A stretch of 64,000 nt of DNA from Clitopilus passeckerianus (Eukaryota > Basidiomycota > Agaricomycetes > Agaricales > Entolomataceae), in assembly GCA_944990035.1 (NCBI GenBank), contig CALYLX010000077.1, positions 186,001 through 250,000 of the forward strand, given 5' to 3'. The position numbers and the translations under genes were made by a program. Every line of letters starts with the position of its first letter. Position 1 is the first letter of the stretch. This document shows, in pieces, positions 58,468 to 64,000 of this stretch. The notes under the pieces were generated by a model that was not told where the DNA came from, did not search any database, and was given only the letters and a program-made list of their open reading frames with translations.

Positions 58468-60095
58468 ACTAGAGTAGCAGTAGAGAGCGAGCCGCAGACA
58501 AGAGAGGGAAGAGGAGGTTTGTTGGTTTATCCAGGACAAAGGGAACGTAATTTATAAAAGTTCGGGAACCCAGCCACTCGGGGAAACAAAGGAGCAGGGT
58601 CTGAAAGGGTTTACATCGATGATGCAGTATTTTGAAAGCACCAACCTAACTCCTAGCAGCTCCTATCGGATGGTTTCAGGTCTCCTGGGCATGGGTGAAA
58701 GCAAGAAATTTTGGGAACACCTGCGGAGCTCACGGGGATATGCTCGATTGATCGGCGGTCGTCACGTTTTCGTCAGGGACCAGGTTACCACGTGGGAATA
58801 CCACTGAACCTTAGGGGAAACGACCAACAACGCGGGTTGGTAGCACATCAGCCACAGACTCTCACAGACGCTCCTAACGGCCATCTTTATGAAAAGTTTA
58901 ATCAATGAGGTATTAAATGAGCCCGCGAAAGGCTCAGTTTGCCTCAGGTGGCAACAATAGCTTCAGTCATTTGACTGAACATGGACGAGTGTATTAACTC
59001 ATACTCGGTTGCTATTTTACGATTTGCATAGAAACATTAGGTCACCTAGGTACCTATAGATTTTCCAATGGGGAGTGAAAACCAAATTGACGGAGACATG
59101 AAACGACAAACCGAGCAGAATAAAGTGCGTTCGGGCTCATGAGGAGTGCGAATATCCAAACTTATCTGCACATAGTAAGGTATCTCTTACCCTGATGCGT
59201 AAAATACGGACGTCCGTGGCAGACTCGCAGAAAACACGTTGATCTAATCAGCCCTTCAGTGCACTCTGAGCAAGCCTATCTTATCTCCAGGTGGTATGCC
59301 GGGTCGTGTCAATAGGGACCCATGGTAAAGCGGTATCGATGGAGGTCAAGGGTTTTGCACTAACCGAAACTGACATCGATGGGATTTCACGAAGATGCTC
59401 CCGTTCCTGGTGGCCGTCGGTATATGTTTGGTATAAGCCTTGTCGTAAACGAGGTCTACTAGGCGGATTTTCAGCAGTGATCGACGTTGCTCGAGGCCTG
59501 GACCTCATTCAAGGTACGCCATAAACACTATCCAGGTAAGTATGAGCTCATCAGTCCATGAGTTCAACGCCTCCTCATGTTCTCTTCAGCGTCATCTAAT
59601 GGCAACATGCTGCATCCATGAGCGCTGAGTCCATGATCCGAAGGATAAGATAACTCAAGATCTTCAGCCTATCACATCTATCACAATTAACACGGCCTAC
59701 ACGTTGTCCTTGGATCCGCGCTGGCTGGTGGCGGAGCGAGTTTACCATCGATAAAGTTGGCATCTGCTACCAGCCCAGTATTCGCCACGATTGTGCAAGC
59801 CTCCCGCGAACGTTGTGTCCCACCAGCTTGGCGAGACTCCATGCAACGTGCAAATACTATCACCGGAGGCATTAAACTCTATCGCTGACCCACCCGACCA
59901 ATTTCATATGCAAGAGACGACACATTTACACATGGGTGATTCGATAACATTTCACTTGCCCGTGGCCACCCTTCCCTGTTCTCCAATAACAAGATTGCAT
60001 TCCATTTTGTTTCCACGACTTGGACATATACATAATGATCTTTACGCGTCCTTGAATAAGCCACACCGTGACCCGACGATTTACCGGCTATGATT
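58468..60095. other. Intergenic DNA between inositol oxygenase and aldo-keto reductase
   Basis: Small frames on both strands (for example plus 59291-59524) have no family features, signal peptide or splice-supported extension. Contains the inositol oxygenase promoter. Confidence 0.45.
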
Positions 60096-61549
60096 TCAGG
60101 CCTCAGGGAACTTGAAGGGGGGCCAGTTCTCGAACCCGAGGTCAACGGCTAAGAGGAGCCTTTAGTTCAAGCGACAGTAAAAATGCAGAAAAATATCACT
60201 TACGCCAAGGAGGCATAATGAACCTGACGGCGGGAGTATATATAGCTTAGCGACCGGGTAATTCTGGAATGGAAACAGTTGGCGTACCTCTTCTGTTTGC
60301 CCGCTCCAGCGAGGCCATCGAGTTCCTTGATATCCTCGGGAGTAAGCTTGGACTGCGCGGCTACTGTACCGTCATAATTTGAGGTGATCCGGGCGGGAGT
60401 AACAGATTTCGGGATTACGACGATGCCCTTGGCAACTACACACCATGAATCAGGTAGGTACATCTTCAGGCCGTAGGTGTACTTACCGAGATAGCCAAGA
60501 AGCACATCGGCAGCAGTGAGCCCGTGCTTGTTAGCGATGGCGACGACAGTCTCATCGGTGAAGAGAGGGGAGTTTACAGAGCCGAGAGGCGAATAGGCCT
60601 GAGGGATAATCTTCTTGGAGAGCAGATAGTTCGTGAGGTTGTGTTGAGGATTGTAGACGTGGAGCTCCAACTGGTATTTCGTGGTCAGCTGTTAGACGAA
60701 GGCGTATCGGGATATAGCCAGACCTGGTCAACGACGGGAAGGATCTCAGCCGTAGGAAGGATTTCCTCGAGCTTCTTCTCTGAGAAGTTGGAAACGCCAA
60801 TAGACTTGACCTTGCCTGAATAATAGCAGTCAGTTATAGTGCGGTTACACGGGTTTCTCCTAAGCATACCTTTCTTAACTAACGCTTCCATCTGCTTCCA
60901 GGTGTCCGAAAGCTTCCAGCTGTGATCCACATCACGGACCCCGTTGGGAAGAAGAGGGAATATCGGGTGATTTCCCTTAGGGTTGAGGGGAACAGGCCAA
61001 TGTACGAGGTAGACTATTTAGCGAAAGAGGTCTGGGTGAGGATATCCCTCATAAATAACAGGGTGAAATCGTACGGTCAAGGTAGGTAGTCCCAAGGTTG
61101 GAAAGGGTCTGATCCAAGCATTCCTCGGCACGGGAGTGCCAGGTTCCCCAGAGCTTGCTGGTTATCTGCCATAGTTTAGATGCTTAGTATGGCGTTAAGA
61201 AAATCGAACATCACGTACGAAGATTTCGGACCGGGGAACGCCAGACTGGCGAATTCCTTCGCCAACATCTTTCTCATTACCGTAGCCCCTACGAGGACGG
61301 CTATTCAGCAAGAAAGACCGAGAAAATTAACGCCCAAATACTTACCAGGCGCAATCAATGTGCTTGTAGCCGTTCTTCAAGGCATGGGCGACTGCAGCTG
61401 TGACCTCTTCTGGCTTAGACTGCCAAGTTCCTGCAAGCAATCGAGTCAGTCTTCCACAGGTTGGAATTTACCCCCATGATACAGTACATACCGAGTCCTA
61501 TAGCGGGGATCTCGTTTCCGTCGTTCAATTTTATCCTGGGAGCGGCCAT
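60096..61549 (-). CDS. Aldo-keto reductase, glycerol dehydrogenase/glucuronate reductase-like
   Basis: NADPH-dependent reductase of the TIM-barrel AKR superfamily. Start at 61549, MAAPRIKLNDGNEIPAIGLG. The catalytic tetrad is visible: Asp in KHIDCA, Tyr in GYGNE, Lys in TSKLW, His in YLVHWP. Further marks are KSIGVSNFSEKKLEEIL, QLELHVYNPQ-type sequence, AYSPLGSVNSP, and the cofactor-phosphate site IPKSVTPARI. The C-terminus is RFIMPPW and ENWPPFKFPEA, ending at 60096. About ten short introns, all joined in frame. Sequence style is that of fungal GCY1/GLD1-like enzymes, a group that includes D-glucuronate and D-galacturonate reductases. The nearby inositol oxygenase makes D-glucuronate, so reduction to L-gulonate is a reasonable guess, not proven. 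Confidence 0.9.
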
Positions 61550-62098
61550 AGTCAACTCGATGTTGAAGATAAGATGAAGATGTGGAGTGCAGATGGCGTC
61601 TTCCCTTCAAATACTTGAGTGATCGGGAAACACGGTCCGCCGGTCCGACGGCGGCTTTGGGCATAACTCCTGCTTGCATAAGCAGGTGCTTGACGAATTG
61701 AAAGACTTTGATCCGTCGGCTGGCAAGTTTTGGTTCGTCGCTCTCAGGCTTCCATGATTCATCTGTTGTTTGGGTGGGTACTTCGCTGCTCTCCACAGAA
61801 CTGGAATAGGATGGAGGTTTTCAGAACTACCGTAACGCAATACTCGCTATCTATCAAGATTGCCTCGCTATTTTGTCACGTGCAATGGAATGTTCAAAAC
61901 AAGCTTTCAACAGCAATATTTTTTGGGCGCGTATCCCGCCAGTGCTTCCCAAGAAGGTCACTATTAGACGCTGGGGCACCTCGCGGCATGATTACCTGAG
62001 AGAAGCTGTTTTGGGGTCCGCTTGAGCGCTTAAATGCTGTTTATCAACCTCGCTGTTGACTTCGATCCTCTCCTCATCCGACCACTGCTACAACCATC
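61550..62098. other. Divergent promoter region
   Basis: Lies between two divergent genes (aldo-keto reductase and helicase). A GAGCGCTT word at 62024-62031 is about 70 bases before the helicase ATG. A minus-strand frame at 61446-61796 overlaps the reductase start and is not called. Confidence 0.5.
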
Positions 62099-64000
62099 AT
62101 GGATCTAGAAAATTTCGACGAGGAAGGCGGGGTGGCAAACCAGCCGCTACCTACCCGTAGCTTTAACCTGAAACCCGAGGATATCGTGCGGTTGATCGAT
62201 GACCACTGGTACCGACCTGCTGCACGACGCGGACGTTGGATGGACCTCGTAGGTGACTACGCGGGAAGAGAGCCCTTCGTTATAGATGGTAATAATCCGA
62301 TTGAGCGTGCCTTGAAGCCTTTCTGATACCGTCCACTCAGGAGATGCAATTTTTCAACTAATCCTCGAGGATCCTTTGCTATCTGTTGGAAGCGTCAACG
62401 GTACAGTCACTCGATCGACTTCGTGCAGAGCTACACTCATTATATGACCACAGGAGATACGGGAGCAAACTTCCAGATACTTCATGCTTTCTACGTACTT
62501 GAGCGTATTCTGCTCCAGTTTACGCAGAGATTTGCAGAGATCGAGATAGTCTTCTGGAAAAGTATGATTCCTCCGTTCATGCCCGAGTCGATCACAGTAC
62601 TGAGGCAATTCATAGGCACAAGAGAAGCCGTGACCTTTACTGGTGGCACTCCTTTCGTCGTTTCTTCCCGCATGTTAGCACGAAAGTACCTCTTCGCCCA
62701 CATCCGTAAACTTGGACTTGCCGTTCATGAGTTCGAGAGCCCACAAGACCCAAGCTGGCTTGCATACTATTCCCAGAGGAAGGTATGGACTCTCGTCTCA
62801 TTTAATGGATACTATTCTGACCACAATATAGCCAATGCTTGTAATGACCAATGACGGAGGCTTACTGTCGAAGAACGCCAACGGACCACTACCTCCAGAG
62901 AACACGCTCGTCCAGAGGATGCATCTTTACGCGCTACTTTCTGTGAAGATACCGATCGCCCTTTTGAAGGGTGCAGAATATCGAGACTCCAAGGTGACTA
63001 CTCTTCGCAAGATATAATTTACCTCCTCTAACTAACGCGAATAGATTCTCACTTTCATCGTCGAAAGTGCCCCCAAATCGCCGCGACTGGACTCGATTCA
63101 GAAGTTCGCCAATGATACGCTTGGCAAACAACTTCTGGACCAAGTGCGACTTATCATCGGGAAGCACTCTTTAATACATGGCTGCGATTACCCAGGAGAG
63201 GTATCCGCTCATAGCCTCACAGACTTTCTGGATCTCATCGTCACTGGCTATCCATCTCATCTACCCCCCGAAATGCTTTACGTCTTTGCTTTTCATGTAA
63301 TTCTCCTCCCATCTTTATCGGTCCACGAGCGTGCCCAGTCACGTTGCAAGCTCCATCCGAAACTGGAAAAACTCCTCGTTGAAGATTTCTTTCCGGTCAT
63401 TTTCTCCACGATGGCAGCGTTCACCTCACGAGATCTCTTCGAGATTGACGGGGACACCTTTAGGCGTCTACTACGAATCAAGATCGATGACCCGAATCAC
63501 TTGATCTGCACCGACCCCGACCTCCCTGCCTCCTCAGTCGCCTTCTTTTCCCAGTTCCGTCACACGTTCAGCCTGGACTTCTCTGCTTTTGCCACAAAAT
63601 TTACCAACCCAGAGGATTCGGACGCATCCTCGTCCGCTAGCTCCGAGGAGACCCCATATGAACTATTGCCATTTGAGAATCAGGTCTTCAACTCCAAACT
63701 TCTGGATGTTTTGCTGCCTACCCAAGCCGACGACAGTGAGCTTCTAGTTGCCTTGCCCAGGCTTTCGCATGGTGTTTCATTCTTGGATAACCAACACTGG
63801 CACAACAAGAAAATGATTCTCCCCAGTCATCTTGGCGAAGAGTCGATAAGGCCAGCGAACGAATGGCACCGTCGCAAAATCCTAAAGCGCTCTCAAATAT
63901 TCATGACGAACATGCAGTCTCAAGCTGCCACCTTGACCGGTGCTTCTGGGAACGTGTTGCAACAGATGGTTATACCTGCTGCCTCGTCATCACGCTCTGA
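62099..64000 (+). CDS. DDX60-like (Ski2-type) helicase, N-terminal part, continues past window
   Basis: Only the region before the helicase core is present. Exon 1 (62099-62288) reads MDLENFDEEGG.., WMDLVGDYAG and EPFVIDG. Four short introns follow. The joined text reads FVIDGDAIFQLILEDPLLSV, FQILHAFYVLERILLQF, EIEIVFWKS, then SRMLARKYLFAHI, LVMTNDGGLL, LLKGAEYRDSKILTF, and a long exon from about 63047 open to 64000. The FVIDGD...LLHxFYxxER pattern is the PIN-like N-terminal segment of DDX60-family proteins, which elsewhere carry a DExD/H core and act on RNA; animal DDX60 supports antiviral sensing. The helicase motifs themselves lie outside the window, so the family call rests on this N-terminal resemblance. 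Confidence 0.65.

Noticed and set aside
1..64000. CRISPR arrays, bacterial operons, rRNA genes
   Set aside because: Intron-rich fungal gene structure throughout; no regularly spaced direct repeats and no rRNA sequence seen. No tRNA could be identified by eye.
1..64000. Retrotransposon or DNA transposon coding regions
   Set aside because: No reverse transcriptase, integrase or transposase motif was found; the repeats seen are segmental gene duplications, although mobile ends could have been missed.

Overview
The window looks like nuclear DNA of a mushroom-forming basidiomycete (Agaricomycetes). Genes are cut by many short (about 45-70 nt) GT..AG introns. The recognisable families fit that group: NACHT-ankyrin NLR-type proteins, a DUF6534 membrane protein, a PVL/PLL-type beta-propeller lectin, intron-containing small secreted cysteine proteins, and a TM/coiled-coil protein of a kind I recall from mushroom genomes. 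All calls were made by eye. Exons were inferred from reading-frame continuity, splice consensus and comparison of paralogues inside the window; no database search was run.

Region 1 (1-27.5 kb) is a rearranged NLR cluster. Three full-length NACHT-ankyrin genes lie on the minus strand (11473-14343, 18125-21043, 24624-27451). They share a six-exon structure in which a 25-nt microexon encodes the Walker A loop, and their exon sums are multiples of three (866, 854 and 886 codons, not in that order). A fourth copy (about 2820-3431) is cut off inside the NACHT domain. Opposite to them, on the plus strand, lie about six decayed copies of a TBC-domain Rab GAP resembling TBC1D20/Gyp8 (1.7, 4.5, 9.4, 10.7, 15.4 and 16.9 kb). 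Two copies of a Trp/Cys-rich secreted protein gene also lie here: one is partial at the window start, the other carries nonsense codons and a tandem-repeat tail (7072-8222). About 2.5 kb at the start is duplicated near 7.8-10.4 kb.

Region 2 (28-47.8 kb) is built from duplicated blocks. It holds five small secreted four-cysteine proteins (28463, 30102, 34295, 37044, 43146), one intact TM/coiled-coil/Trp-Cys gene (30947-32372) with two broken relatives, an ankyrin-only gene (38856-40407) whose N-terminus resembles the NLR N-termini, a beta-propeller lectin (43963-45031), and a third Trp/Cys-rich secreted protein (47270-47748).

Region 3 (48-53 kb) is mostly decayed sequence, including a fifth NLR remnant (about 51500-52160) that has lost its NACHT domain.

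Region 4 (53-64 kb) is ordinary housekeeping or metabolic DNA: a DUF6534 membrane protein, a HAD phosphatase, myo-inositol oxygenase and an aldo-keto reductase (the last three all on the minus strand; the last two could catalyse consecutive steps from inositol to L-gulonate), and the 5' part of a DDX60-like helicase that runs off the window end. The contrast between the fast-evolving left two thirds and the stable right end is the main large-scale feature.
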